Made by a program: the position numbers and the translations under genes
Shown: positions 19,049-31,250 of the stretch, piece by piece
Position numbering within the stretch: the first letter of the stretch is position 1
Layout: every line of letters starts with the position of its first letter
Notes under the pieces: model-generated
Told to the model about the DNA's origin: nothing
Databases searched by the model: none
The model's input: the letters and a program-made list of their open reading frames with translations, nothing else
Assembly (NCBI GenBank): GCA_015179125.1
Contig: WHVA01000024.1
Span: forward strand, 124,001 to 188,000
Direction of reading: 5' to 3'
Origin: Gautieria morchelliformis
Taxonomy: Eukaryota; Basidiomycota; Agaricomycetes; Gomphales; Gomphaceae
DNA: 64,000 nt

Positions 19049-21057
19049 GTTGACTCAAAACCACTACACACCTGTCTCCCCTAGGAGGGTGATCATATCT
19101 TTCTAGGACGTGTATGTATTTTCATTCTACTTTTAACTCATAATATAAAGAAAACCTCATAATTGGGATATTAATAGAAAGTATATTTTACATTTTATAA
19201 AACAGAAATAAATAATTCTTCTTTTGTCCCTCCCTGAGCGGCAGCTCCGCCGACGAGAAATCTGTATATTTGGGTTTCTACCAACTTTTAATATAATCCA
19301 TATTGGTGTTACTATATAATTAGTACTATACCCTGCCATACATATCATATTATATATACATATATTCTATATTGTATATCCTCCTTTTATCTATTCTAAC
19401 TGTCTATCAATCTTCAGTGTCTTACTATAATATTCTAATGTATCTTTTCAACCAAGATGAACATACTCATACAGAAGTTTTATATGTATTAGTGTTGCTC
19501 TATAAATCTGATATAATAATATTCTTATATATTAGAAATAGTAGTTTTGAAATATATACCATGTAGGTTCTTATCTCGTAGTACATAGACTTTATGAATA
19601 ACCTCCCTAGAAACCCTCTTCCACTGTAGAAAGAATGAGTGCTATATTTAAGTTCCACTTGCACTATAGCTAACACACAGTATGGACTATTTAGACCCCA
19701 AAAATTATTTCACAGAGGACTACATAAAAAGCAGTACTATACAAGTACTGAAATTTAGGTACAGGACAAAATGCAAAGTCAAAAGGTACCAATGACAAAT
19801 GAATTATCCTTTTACCTGATCATGATCAATCTCCAACGTCCATGAACACTGTCCCTGGCAAAATCACTGCTTCTGTTGACTACTGTCGACTATGACGGAT
19901 GTTTATAGTTATCATATATATGTATATAGCTAATCTATCTGTGTTTCATAAAATATATCACAATTGAGACAGTTGCCAGACCCTGTAAGACATGCTTAAT
20001 CCTAGCCCTAAAGTTCTTTCTTACAGTCTGCAGCGCCCCAGGAAAAGGTGTGTACCCTATCATCTAAAACATCAATAGTTATATATCTTTGTACTTTACA
20101 TGCATATTATTTTAAAAATACCTTCTCAGCCATATATAATAATATAGTACAGTTATTTTCCATACTTGCTTTTACATTCTGTCATCATACATCTAACAAG
20201 CTTCATATATACTTCTAATATGTACTCATATGGTCCATACTTGCCTCTACATTCTATCATTGTACATCTAAAAAATTTGCTATATATGTCTAAGATATAG
20301 TCATCCAAATCCTATCTGAAATTGCTCTGTTGTCTCAATACATACCATGTTTCAGCACATACAAACATATTTTTAAAATATCAGAACATTCAAAAAATTT
20401 TAGGATATCCACAATATACAAATTTACCAAAATGATGGACTATGAATCTGGTTAGGGTTGATATTTAAAAGATATCTAATATATCCTAGAAGAATATACA
20501 TTATTGTCAATCTGAACATCCTCCTATGCAGAGACAAGGCTGCTTGTCCACCATGGTCTCAATACATGTCACTGCTTTTTTTTTCATAAGTATTTTGATT
20601 CTCCACTACTTTATATTATTGCATGCTCATCCGTGTTGCAATCCTATTAGATTAAGAGAATGGATGTGTTAATCTGCACTCAGGATATGAGTGCTGCCTT
20701 GCAGACCCTGAAACATGGAATGTATGCAGGCTGACTAAGCTCATCCTGGTCTGTCTGGCAGCACTTGAGGCTGTCAGTCACATGACTGGTTTGAGAATAA
20801 AACAGTTAAGGTCAGAGTATCAATGGCTGCAGAGCTTTTGCTTCTGGGGCAGTGTAGAGTAAACAGTAATAGTAGACTCTCAATGATGAACTAAGGAAAT
20901 TGGTCGAGAACTAGGTCCTGTAGTGATCAAATGCACATACAGTGATCCTTGGGGTGAGTACAGTTATTTTCTGTCTGTCTGTATTGTACATTGGTTGGTA
21001 GCTACTTATACTAAGGTAGTGATGACTACTAGTGTTCAAGATACATCTACCCCACAG
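19049..21057. other. AT-rich region without genes
   Basis: Strongly AT-rich with many TATATA runs and no frame above 75 codons. It carries the block GTCCCTCCCTGAGC near 19226 that recurs near 27493 on the far side of the LINE, and a fragment of the 31603-34246 element (19622-19860). It looks like old, decayed repeat sequence. Confidence 0.5.
19622..19860 (+). repeat. Left-end fragment of the CACTGTAG element
   Basis: From CACTGTAGAAAGAAT onwards it matches the left end of the element at 31603 over about 240 bp, including AGTACTATACAAGTACTGAA, GACAAAATGCAAAGTCAAA and GATCATGATCAAT. No matching right end was found nearby, so it is a partial copy. Confidence 0.65.
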
Positions 21058-21091
21058 GCACCACAGTAGCTTAGTGGTAAGCCCACCCCGG

Positions 21092-21093
<2 letters not shown>

Positions 21094-21123
<30 letters not shown>
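21094..21123 (-). other. Poly(A) tail of the LINE (30 T on the plus strand)
   Basis: Thirty uninterrupted T on the plus strand mark the 3' end of the minus-strand LINE, about 190 bp after the last codon of its second ORF. The uninterrupted run suggests insertion within the last part of the region's history, in contrast with the several stops in the ORFs. Confidence 0.75.
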
Positions 21124-21128
<5 letters not shown>

Positions 21129-21316
21129 CCATGCTTTACGTCTTTTGGGGCCTCGCCCAATGTAAGACGGTAAGTATATTTTCTGTTTACTTGACCACCT
21201 TCTCTCCTTTCTCTCTGTCTCTGCTTATGCTCAAGGGGTGAGGCCCCGAGCTTGTCCGTGCCTGGTTTGGTGAGGGCGTGGTTGGTTTCTTGTCTCGCTC
21301 ATTTCCTCTTCCTCTT

Positions 21317-24300
21317 TCACTGTCCTTTCCCTCTACCACTCTCTTTTCCTGCTGGTAGCGCCAGGTCTCCGTATGGTTTTTCGAACCTCTTCATGTCATG
21401 TACATATCTGAATTGATGTGTCAGAGCCTTGTGTCCTCCCAGTAGCACCTTTATCAATCTCGCCCCTCCTCTTAGTTTCTTTGCGAGCTTTTCTCTTTGC
21501 TTGTCATAGGCCAGGCATCGGAACAGGTAATGATGGACCATCTCGTCCGCTCTCCCACACGCAGGGAATGTCGGTGAGTCTACCTTTCCTATCTTGTACA
21601 GATATTTGTTGAGCGCCACGTGGCCTGTTCTGAGCTGTACGAGTAGGCTTGCATGCCGGCGAGGCATGTTTCTTGTGATCTTCGAAAATGCCGCTGATGG
21701 CATGGAGGGGTTGATTTCTAGAGCGAACTGCACTCTTAGCGATTTGGCGAAGATGGCCTTTGCCTCTCTCTTCAGCTCTGTGTTTTGCCTCTGGACTTCG
21801 GCCGCCCTGCTAATTGGTAGCAGCCCTTGACACTCGATTGGTATTTCCTGTTCTTCGCTGGATTCTCCCCTCGCTGCTCTTTTGGCTTCCTCGTCCACCC
21901 TCTCGTTTCCCTTTATTCCTTCATGTCCAGGTACCCATCTCATAACCAGCTGTGTCTCTGGTCGGCATTCCGCAATGCCTTGGGCTTGTCTGTGGAGCGC
22001 GTTGACCAAGTATTGTCCAGGTATTGCTTTTTCTCTTCACGTTTTCTGGATCACAGCCTGATTGTCCATGGCTATTGTGTACCTTTCTCCTCTCTCTGTG
22101 TATAGCATCTTGGCCATGATAGCTGCTCCTACCAACTCTGCTTCAAACACCATATGTTCCTGCTCTGTCCCCATGTACAGTCTTGCTGATTGCTGTTCCA
22201 TGCCGTCCCTGTATAGTACGGCTGCGGCTCCCACTCCTCCCTCTATGCATGAGCCATCTGAGTATACCGTGACACCTGTTTCTTCTGCTGCTATTTCCTC
22301 CATTGCCCACTCCTTGTTGTGTGGAATTCTTATGTGAAATTCCGGGGCCCATTTGGGCCTGTGTACCACTGTTTCTATCTTCTCCATTCTCTCTGGCTGA
22401 AGACCGTAAGCATGCATTATTTTGTGGAGCAGTGAGCGGTGCTTTTTACATATCTTTTGGCTGCCCTTTTGACTCTGGCTGCTAACGGGTGTGTGCGTGG
22501 TAGGCATGCGAGTCGTGCCATGGCCCTGTGTACTATTTTAGAGACCAACTGTGGGAAGGGGAGCAGGTTGGCATGCACGTCTAGGGTGTCGGTCGCTGTG
22601 GTTCTGAGAGCCCTTGTTATATCTAGTGCCGCTTGCCTCTGTATTCGCGCCAGCTTGTTTATATGACCTTTGGTTCCCTTTCCCTTTCCAGTGTCTGGAA
22701 TAAGAAAGATGTCAGCCGCGTATAATACTCTAGGTACTGCCACTGTTAGATAATAATTTCTCATATGCTTAGCTGTTATACCCTTCGTTGGTTTCGCGAG
22801 TCTCCTGTACTGCCCGATGTACGCTTCCCCCTTCCTGAGCACATAGTTGGTGTGTTCCTTAAACCTCAGTTCCTGATCTATGACTACTCCCAAAAGCTTG
22901 TACGTTGGCCTTGTAATCGGCCTGGTCTTGTTCGGCCTGTCTGGGTCTTTCTCTGGACGCCTGGTGAGCCCCATTAAGTGGAACTTTTCCACAGCGAACT
23001 GGCAGTCGTGCGTCATGGCCCAGCTGCATGCACCCTCGGGTCTGGTCATTATGTCAGTCAGCTTTCCAAAAGCTTCCTGGAGGTCTTTCCCTTCAGCCAC
23101 TATCATCGTGTCATCTACAAACCCTACGCAGTCTTCCCCATTCTCCCGGCAGGCCCTTTCTATCAGGTCTCTGTTATAAAACTGGTAGGCTATCGCTGAG
23201 AGCGGACATCCTTGGTCCATTCCCTGACCTATTGGCCTCCAAGGTGTGCTGAAGTCGTCGAAACTGACTGAGGTGAGTCGCCCTCCGACCTTTCTTCTTA
23301 TCCAGTCTGTATATTCAGGCGGGACTCCCCTTCTACGCATATTATGGGTAAGCCTGTCCAGAATTATACTCGGGAAAGCTCCCTTTATATCCAGGAATAG
23401 CACCCCCATGACTCTTCCTCATCTCCACGCGTCCTTGGCCGCTGCTACTACGTAGTGTATTGCATCAGTCATTGTCCGCCCGGGTCTACAGCCAAAGTGG
23501 TTGTCTGGCAATAGGTGGTGCTTCTCCGCCCTTTTTACCAGGTCTTCCACTACACACGCTGACAAGACCTTTCCTATTGTGTCTAGGAGCACAATAGGTC
23601 TGTACGCCCCTGGCACCGTATAGTCGGCTTTCCCCAGTTTTCGAAGGACTCTTGTTATTGAGTGCCTCCATTCTGGTGGATATGTTTTGAGCTTGAAAGT
23701 TGCATGGAATAGCGGTCCTATGTACGGCAACAAAGTGTCAGCGCACTGTATTATGAGAACATTAGGAATACCGCTTTGTCCCGGAGCTTTAAACAGGTTT
23801 AGTTTGCCTATCACTCTCCGTATTTGATCATCCGTCACTGGCTGGTACTCAAAGGTAGGGTTTGGGTACTAATAGTCTGTTGGTACCTGCTCGGCGCCCT
23901 CTTCTGGCTGTGGAAAGAATGTGTTGAACAGCATGTCTGCTTTCTGTTCATTTGTTCTCGCCACAAGGTGTGTCCCGTTCGGCTGTGCTGCTGTTAGCAT
24001 TGGCAGGCGTGTTCGTCCCCCGTCAGAAGCATCCACCGAGGCGTACTTGTGCGCCGTCCAGATCGTTTTCTGGTCAATGTTATCTAGAAAGTCTTCCCAA
24101 TGGGCTTTCTTTGACTTTTCAATGGAGTCTGCATAGTTATTCCTTGCTACCCTGTAGTCCTCGTGTGCTGTATCTGATGGGTCATTTCGCCTAGCATATG
24201 AACGCTTGCCTAAACGCCTTGTTTCCACTCTTGTTCGAGTGAGTTGCAGTGACCACCACCGTTTCATGTATGGTGATGGTTTGCTTTGCGGAACTATCTC

Positions 24301-25239
24301 CTCAGTTGTGTCTGCTATGGTGGTTATAAGCGCGTTCAGGTTCGTGTTGAACTGCTGCGGCGTGAGGGGTGTCGGTGCATCGATGCCTGCTTTGAGCCTG
24401 GTCTTAAGCTTCTCGTTGTATAGTTTCCAGTCTACCTCTCTGTAGTTCCGTTTTGGCTGCTGTGTGCTCGCCTGTAAGGTTACGTCGAGGTTGGTATCTG
24501 TTGGGAAGTGGTCGCTTTTTGGCAGCTGTTCCTCGGGTACTGGTCTGCAACTGGTTAGGCTCTTGGCTAGGCAGGCAGAGATGAAGACGTTATCCGTGTG
24601 AGTGAGGTTTCCCGTGGCCATCGCTCTGAGTGTAGGCACTCCTTTGGGGAGTGCCATTTGCAGGTCATGCTCCGCCACTGCATCCAGCAGCACTTGTGCC
24701 ACATCTAAGTTGGCTCTTGTGAACAGGTGCGTGTTTCGCAATTCATCCCACAAAGGGTGGTGCCTATTGAAGTCACCAACCCAGACAATTCCCTCTACAT
24801 CATGTTGTCAGATTCCACTCCCTGCCGCTCTGTCCTGTAGGAATTTCCGCATGATTCTTAAACTATCCGAGTGTGCGCAATCGCAGTATAGGTTTAGGAG
24901 AAGTACGTTACCCATATTTGTCTTTATCTCCATTCCTGTTACATCTGGAGACCCTACATCCACTGCTCCCCATGCGCTCATGGCTATCTTCTTATTGACC
25001 AGTATCATCGATCTTGTTCTCTTCTCTTTTTCTTGATAATGGGTTTTTGGGTATATCGAGTGCCAGCTGCTTGTGGCCCTGGTGTTGCCCAAAAAATCAA
25101 TATAGGGTTCCTGTATCGCTATGATATCATAACAGTTTGGTGTGCACTTAGCTAGTAAATTGGCCATGGCGGTGAGTGATTTGTTGACATTCTGTTGTCG
25201 AATCTTCAAGTTTTTTAGTTGCTTGTTTTCTTTGTTCAT
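21317..25239 (-). pseudogene. LINE ORF2: endonuclease, reverse transcriptase, RNase H
   Basis: In order: an APE-type endonuclease (IRQQNVNKS, IIAIQEPYIDF, then VGDFNRHHPLWDE around 24760, TDNVF and SDHFP); RT (APGQSGIPNVLIIQCA, YRPIVLLDTIGK, LDIKGAFPSI, QGMDQGCPLSAIAYQFYN, FVDDTMIVAEG); RNase H (VYSDGSCIEGGVGAA, FEAELVGA, AMDNQA, WVPGHEGIKGNERVDEEAK); and a terminal HHYLFRC region. This is the layout of RNase H-bearing non-LTR elements of basidiomycetes. Four in-frame stops (24808 TGA, 23869 TAG, 23419 TGA, 22037 TGA) and a frameshift near 22450 inactivate it. The start codon overlaps the ORF1 stop as ATGA. Confidence 0.92.
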
Positions 25240-26938
25240 TCACGGTGTGGGTTATTGTCAATGTTCTCTCTTGTTTGCATCTGCTCTCGGTCGGTTGCGA
25301 AGTCATATTCATCCAGGTGCCTTTGTTGAATCTCCCCTTCCTCTCTCACTGTCCACCCTTGGTCTCTGTGGCCTATCTTAGGGTTCGCCGCTCTCCTTCC
25401 TCCCCGCTCGCTCCTCCCATTCTCGTTCCATCCTCTGCCCTCCCTTGTGTCTGTCTCTGCCTCCCATCTTCTCCTGTCTAATTGTGCGTCGACTCTTCTG
25501 AAGATGTCTCCTGCATCCTCCACCTCGTCCTGGGCCCCCTGTTGTTCCCACGTCCACAGGTCCTCGTTAGGGAAATACTTGTAAGTATGCTCTGGGTCCG
25601 TTTTCTCTATTTCCAGACACGCTTCTATGAACTTTGGGCATGTTCTGTCCCACGAGGCACGCCCGTGTGTGTCGCAATTGACGCACTTGAATTTGCTCAG
25701 GTAGGTTTCCTCACATTCTGCCGTTCTATGCTTTCCCCCACATGTGCTGCACTTGTCTGCACTGTCGCACTCTGCAGTGACATGCCATGCATTATATCTC
25801 TGGCACTTGAGGCAGCACCTCAGTTCTCTTTTTAGTCTTCTCGCCCATGTGTGTTTTCCTGCTATAATTATCCCATCCCTGATGCTTTGGTTTGCTGATT
25901 CTGTGCTGGTGAACTTTGCTATTATGTGCACTGATCTTTGTCCCACGGTTCTTCTGTGGATTGGTTTTATCCAGCAGGTTGCCAGAAGGGAGTCGGCCGG
26001 TAGTCTGGAGTCTCGCTCTATCTTCCTGAGCTCTGAAAGGGCATCTGGTGAGTGACTCAAGGGGACATATTCTACTATCACCAATAATGCCCTGTCCTTT
26101 ATCACCGCTGTGCCGCTGAAATTGCTGAGGAACGTTCTCCTATTTGCCTGGACCCATTTCGCCGCTTCTGCAGTGTCTAGCTTGAGTACTATACCGCCAT
26201 TTGCCAATCTCTTGGTGCCGATGAATACTATATTGTTTAGGGCGTGGTCCTCCCCTAGCTTATCTATGGCCTCGTTTGCCTTCGTAACCAACTCCTGCTC
26301 CGTCAAGTCTTTGAGCGTGTCTTGCTCTCCTTGTGGGTCCCTGTCTATTAGTATCTGACGTTCTCTTGGCTTTGCTTTTGCTAGGTTGTTCGGGTGTGAC
26401 AAGGGTACGTTTGCCTTAAGTGCCGCCGCATAATTCATTCCCCCCGTCCCACTGTCTGTCCTTCCCTGTCCCCGTCAATCTATGCTGCTGACGTGCTGTA
26501 TGAGGTTGTTGGATTCCTCAGCTGTCTGCTTGGCTACTGCAGCTGTGTCTCTCACTGGTCTGTCAACGTTCCAATTTTTTCTATTATCGGGTTGAGGCTT
26601 CGTTCGACATGTCGCAGGACTGCTGCCGCTACGTTCTTAGCCGCCTCTTCCATCATCAAAATCTCCACCGCTCTCACTCCCTCCTGTAGTATCTTTCCAG
26701 TAGGGTTGTGCACGAGTGAGAGCAGAGAGTAACTTAGCTGTTCCGCTGACAGCTGGTCATCCTTTGCTAGATAGCCATGCTTGTCTAGGTAACTTCTCAC
26801 CTGTTCTCTGGTGTGCACTGCTGCCATCGGTTCCGTTAGGAGTTCTGGTCTAGTTCTGCTGCTGGGAGGGTGTTGGTTGCCCAATCTCGTCCGACTCTGT
26901 GACGTGGCGGGCATTTGGGTGTTGACACTCGGTGGCAT
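25236..26938 (-). pseudogene. LINE ORF1: gag-like protein with CCHC knuckles
   Basis: From 26438 a 400-codon frame reads a nucleic-acid-binding ORF1: SYAAAL-type start (MNYAAALKANVPLSHP), an RNA-recognition-like middle (IVFIGTKRL, GGIVLKLDTAEAAKWV) and three zinc knuckles: CLKCQRYNAWHVTAEC, CSTCGGKHRTAEC and CVNCDTHGRASWDRTC. Upstream, 26938-26552 is a Gln/Glu-rich coiled segment (TREQVRSYLDKHGY, MMEEAAKNVAAAVLRHVE). The two parts are separated by about 110 bp that can be read in a third frame (VRDTAAVAKQTAEE), so two frameshifts split the original protein. It would have coated the LINE RNA. The true 5' end of the element is uncertain, somewhere between 26938 and about 27120. Confidence 0.8.
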
Positions 26939-27109
26939 CGTTTTTTTTTTTTGCTTCCTTTGGTGGAAGCTTTGGTTGTACTGCTTGCTGCCGTCAGCAG
27001 TAAACTACACTGGTATATACGAGTAGTGTGTTTGAGAAAATGTTTATGGAGTATTTTGGTGGTGGTGGTACGCGTGAGAAAGTTTTTCCACCGGGGGTTA
27101 AGCATGTAA

Positions 27110-28150
27110 GCTAAGGCTGAGCACTCAATCCTGGCCCCTTTGGAGATAACACCCTAGACATGCCAAGAAAGACAAACATCACAACACTCACACAACCAAT
27201 GACTGGCCCCTGCTCAACTAGCAACAATATACCTGAGGCCCCTTGGATCTCGACACCCAGATCATACTTATCATGCTTGCCACTTTGCCATTGAGTATTT
27301 ACACAGGCAGAATAATACACACACAGGAGAATGAGGGCACCACCAAGGTAGATGCAATGACTGACTATCATAGGGCGGATGCTTGCAACTTTTTATTTCA
27401 TGTAGCTCCACCCATTTTATTCTCAGATTATAGAAGAGAAGAGGGTGAAAGTATATGGCAATTTTATTGTTGGGATATAAATAAATTTACTTTCGTCCCT
27501 CCCTGAGCAGCAGCTCCACCAACGAGAACACCTCTTCTTATTTGTACACATCTTCTTATTTTTTATACCCACTTTTAATATACACTATATCATTATAACT
27601 ATTCATATTAATACTCCTCATATATATTACAAATAGCTAGACAAGTACTGTTACTTCATATTGTACTCTAATACTCTCTCATTATAACTATTCATACTAA
27701 TACTCCTACTCATATCTATTAGAAGTATCTATCCAAGTATCTGTTATTCTATCTTGTAGTCTAATACTCTCTCATATGTACATATATCTCCGAGATGTTT
27801 AACTATATACAGAATATTCTAATAACATCTATTATTCTCCTTATAAATACTATTATATATTCCTATATGTTGTTCTTGATAATCTTGTAACATATATTAT
27901 ATACTCATATATACTGTATCACACGACCTTTTTGATTATCCTCCTAGGCATAGCCTGCGGTCAATAAAATGATGAAGAAAAAAAAAAAAACACCTACCCC
28001 ATGAAGCATCCTTCCCCCTCTGCGATGGTGCAGTCACAAAATCCCACAGGTTCCTGCCCCACTGCACCCCCTGTGCTCCAGTGCATCTATGATGCCCAGC
28101 TCCTCTCCCATGTCAGAGAATCCTGTCTCCTTGGATGTCTGTCCATCCCC
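27110..28150. other. AT-rich spacer, no gene
   Basis: Short frames only. It holds the second GTCCCTCCCTGAGC block (27493), long TATA/ATTATAACTATTCATA-type repetitive stretches (27590-27720) and a 13 A run (27978-27990). Confidence 0.45.
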
Positions 28151-28159
28151 ACCCATCCC

Positions 28160-29438
28160 TGCACACTGCCACTCACCCCACACAGCAACACACCATGTCC
28201 TCAGCCACCTCCATAGACCAGCAGCCTGAAATCCACTGGCACATGCATCCCTGTCTCATCAACTTCCTCATCAAGGTCCCACCTTCCACATCAGCTCTGA
28301 GACCCTCTACCTCATGCTCAACATCATTGAAGGCCTTGCCTATGAAATCCAGCAGTATCTGCTCAATTTCCCTCCAATACAGCAGGAACATGCCAGATGA
28401 CCACTGGCCAATTACCATGACAATCCATGGGTCAATTCCCAGCATGAGCATGTGAGTAGTCCCTCTGATCCTCAAACCGTGACCCTGTAAGCTGCCAAGG
28501 GCATTCTTAGCCCAGATGTCATTGATGTGGTTCAAGAACCAGTCCCATGCCATTGGTGCCCAGCCCCTGTCTGCCATCTCAAATGCAAAGAGTGGCACAT
28601 GAAGAGGTATGAGAGCATCACAAGCTAACAAGCTAAGTGCTGTTTGAGGGCAATGATCAGGCTTGTAGAGTCATCTACCTCTATCAGGTTGATGTCATCA
28701 CCCACATGGCGTTTGGTCTTCAAATAAGGAATGTGAAACATGGTGAATTTATGGCCCTGCTTGGCCATGCCATGTGATATGATGGAAGATCAGGAGATGT
28801 GATATACAGGGTCAAACACCTTGCAGGATGGGATAATGGGTCAGCAAGATGGCAGCATGCTCAGAAGGCTGTAATGGCAGTGGCATAGATGACTGCATCA
28901 AAGAGGTTGTCTCTCAGTGCAAGTAAGTGCTTCTGGGTCACAGGTTCTTGGTGATGACACCTGGCCTCCATGGGCATGAGGTTTGCCACACCCCTCTTAG
29001 CTAGGGCAAGGGCCTCACCGCCATGCCACAGAGCGCCTTGTATGATGTGATAGTGGTGCAGGCCTGCCAGCCAATTTGCGATGCAAGACTCACTCACTTT
29101 CCCTGTGCTATAATTGGCAACAAACAAACACAGGAGCCGCTCTGATGTGGGAATATGATTGAGTTCAGGTAATGAAATGGAATCACAGTACTGATGGAAT
29201 GGAGAAGGCCTGCCCCCCAGTTCTTCCATGTCTTTTTGACAATGGCATTCATGAATACCTCATGAAGTTGAGAGATGTGGGTTGGTGGGATCACCCCTTG
29301 GAGTGCTGCACAGCTGGCAATATAGTGGGGAGAAACCCATGCGGTAATGCAGTCACAGACTAGGATGTGAGGATGGAAGACAGAAGGTGCAAGAAACTTC
29401 TTTGGATTTTTGGAAACACGAGGCTTATGAGAGTGAGC
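28160..29438 (-). pseudogene. Tyrosine recombinase of a DIRS-like element
   Basis: Minus-strand pieces follow the order of agaricomycete YR enzymes. N-terminal SAM-like part: FHQYCDS, TSERLLCLFVANYSTGKVSESCIANWLAGLHHYH, GALWHGGEALALAKRGVANL, then PVTQKHLLALRDNL. A middle strand: FTMFHIPYLKTKRHVGDD. The C-terminal catalytic part: HGLRIRGTTHMLMLG, VIGQWSSGMFLLYWREIEQ, with the H-x-x-R and final W/H and tyrosine region. Frameshifts near 29220 and between 28860 and 28650 break it. Such enzymes integrate circular DNA without target duplication. The RT part of the same element lies beyond the solo LTR at 29439-30437. Confidence 0.75.
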
Positions 29439-30437
29439 TGTCAAGATTGGTTTTTAGGCATTAATATCATGTATTAGTGAACACAGTGAATGCCCAAATA
29501 ACTTGTGTGAATAAGTATGCCGTTCGGCGAATAGGGTGAACCAATAAATGTTCAGAAGATAAGAGGGCTACCTGAACGGAGCTCGCCCTATCTACAGTCG
29601 TAGCGAAATAGCCCATGGCACTTGACAATGTAACATGCAAGGTGTCATGGAAAGGTTGTCTAAGTAGCAACAATCCTTCGCTGACAGCACATAAAATAGT
29701 TTGAAGGCTAAAGTAACGAAGGTGAAGTACGAAAACTCACCAGTGGTGCTTAAGTCCTCCTCTGATCGAAGATAGAAATATACAGGTGAGGGCTCAAGGC
29801 GATGATCACAGTGAGGTCAAGTTTGCACAAGATAGACATATGATAATTGAACTGGAGAATATACATGTGAATGTAGACTACTTATATCGAATGCTCGTAT
29901 GGTAACAGCGAATAGGAAAGAGGCCGTCATGAGTCAGGGTTGGATAGGGGTGCGCAGTCATGATACAAATAGATGGAATAAACATACAATAGAATGAAAG
30001 AGGGGTGCGAACATGAATCATCGAAGAGGAAACAGGGCGAAGGCAACTATATATGGAAATATGCCTTGGGACCTGCATATACACCACCCTGCATGGACTC
30101 TTCATCTTCTGGGTTGATCCCACATGACCTACAGGTAGGAGGTCCCGCGAATGCATCCCAACCATATGAACACCTAAAGGGGTTGGATCGAGAAGGTGAT
30201 GTGGCCAATGATGAACCATCATGCCGGGTAAATGGTGTCGATCGTGTTTGATGGCATGCCTGCTGGCCTAATGATGCAAGCAGCGAATAGTTGTTTGGAG
30301 AATGGGGCGAACAGCAAATGTTGTGAACCTAGAGGAAGAGTGGTTGAAGGGTGGAGCGAACTCAGGCGAAGATGCAGGGGGAGCGATGAAGGGGAACGTA
30401 GAGGTAGCAGGGTAAGGAAAATAGACAGGCCATGACA
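29439..30437 (+). repeat. Solo LTR, family 1, copy D (999 bp)
   Basis: Starts TGTCAAGATTGG and ends GGCCATGACA; TGAGC precedes (29434-29438) and follows (30438-30442). It sits between the RT and tyrosine recombinase parts of the DIRS-like element, so it inserted into it. Confidence 0.92.
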
Positions 30438-30449
30438 TGAGCAAGCTGT

Positions 30450-31250
30450 GGCTAGGGAGGGTTTGCCTGGCCTACGCCACTTGCTGATGAAGAGCCAGCA
30501 CCTGCTAGTGTGGCACGCAAGAATGAGGAGCTAGACTTGGGTAAGGCTGGAGCTCACTTGGGAGCTTGAATCAGATGGGCAGCCTTCTGCAGCCAGGCCC
30601 AACTTGCAGCAATACATGGGGTCCGACAAGCAAAGAGTTTCATGGCAATCTCCATGGTTGATTTGGGTACAGTGAGGAAGGTGATTATGTGCACAAGGTA
30701 CTTCAGTCACTTGTGTTTGGGCATGGCCACAGAGCGTACTTGCAAGTCCCAGAGGAAACTGACATAATCGGAGATGAATGCATATATGCTGCCTTTGACT
30801 GTCACTGGATGCCACGGCATGCCAAGTGGTAAGGTGATTGCGATTATAGTGTCGGGATCATACAAGTATATGTAAACTGTGGTGCAGTTCCATGTGGGGC
30901 CAATGCCGTGTGCTTTGAGTATGTCTGAAATGGCATTGGCTACATGGCCCTGAATGCCTCCTGCGGTCACCAGACCGAATGGGAGTACATGGTCTATGTA
31001 GTAAAGGCCTCTCTAGTGGAGAGTGATGTAACGCTTATGGGCGGGAAGCACCGGCAAGCTCCGGTATGCCTTTTGTATGTCCATGCATGCGGCCTGTGTC
31101 CCAGGTGGTGCTGTGATGAGCTGGACAAGCAGAGATGTGTGAGTTACTATCGTCAATGCATGGACATGGAGTGAGAAGTGAGGAATGATAGAAGAGGACG
31201 GTCATGGTACGGTCCCGTTCAGGATCATTGTGAGTGTGCATGTGGGGCTG
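30450..31250 (-). pseudogene. Reverse transcriptase of the DIRS-like element
   Basis: The frame reads PPGTQAACMDIQKAYRSLPV, then RGLYYIDHVLPFGLVTAGGIQGHVANAISDIL, GMPWHPVTVKGS, ISDYVSFLWDLQVR and PKHKRLKYL. The order and the MPWHPVT..K..DY..F.WDL signature are typical of the RTs paired with tyrosine recombinases in basidiomycetes. One TAG replaces the Trp before RGLYY, the catalytic DD box region (TVYIYLYDPD) has lost its usual VDDF, and the frame changes after PKHK. Dead. It should lie directly upstream of the recombinase once the solo LTR is removed. Confidence 0.75.

Noticed and set aside
22880-23252. Plus-strand frames of 73-99 codons
   Set aside because: Antisense shadows of the LINE reverse transcriptase.
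27590-27760. Regular spaced repeats that could suggest a CRISPR array
   Set aside because: Units are irregular AT-rich simple sequence without constant repeats and unique spacers, and the genome is eukaryotic.
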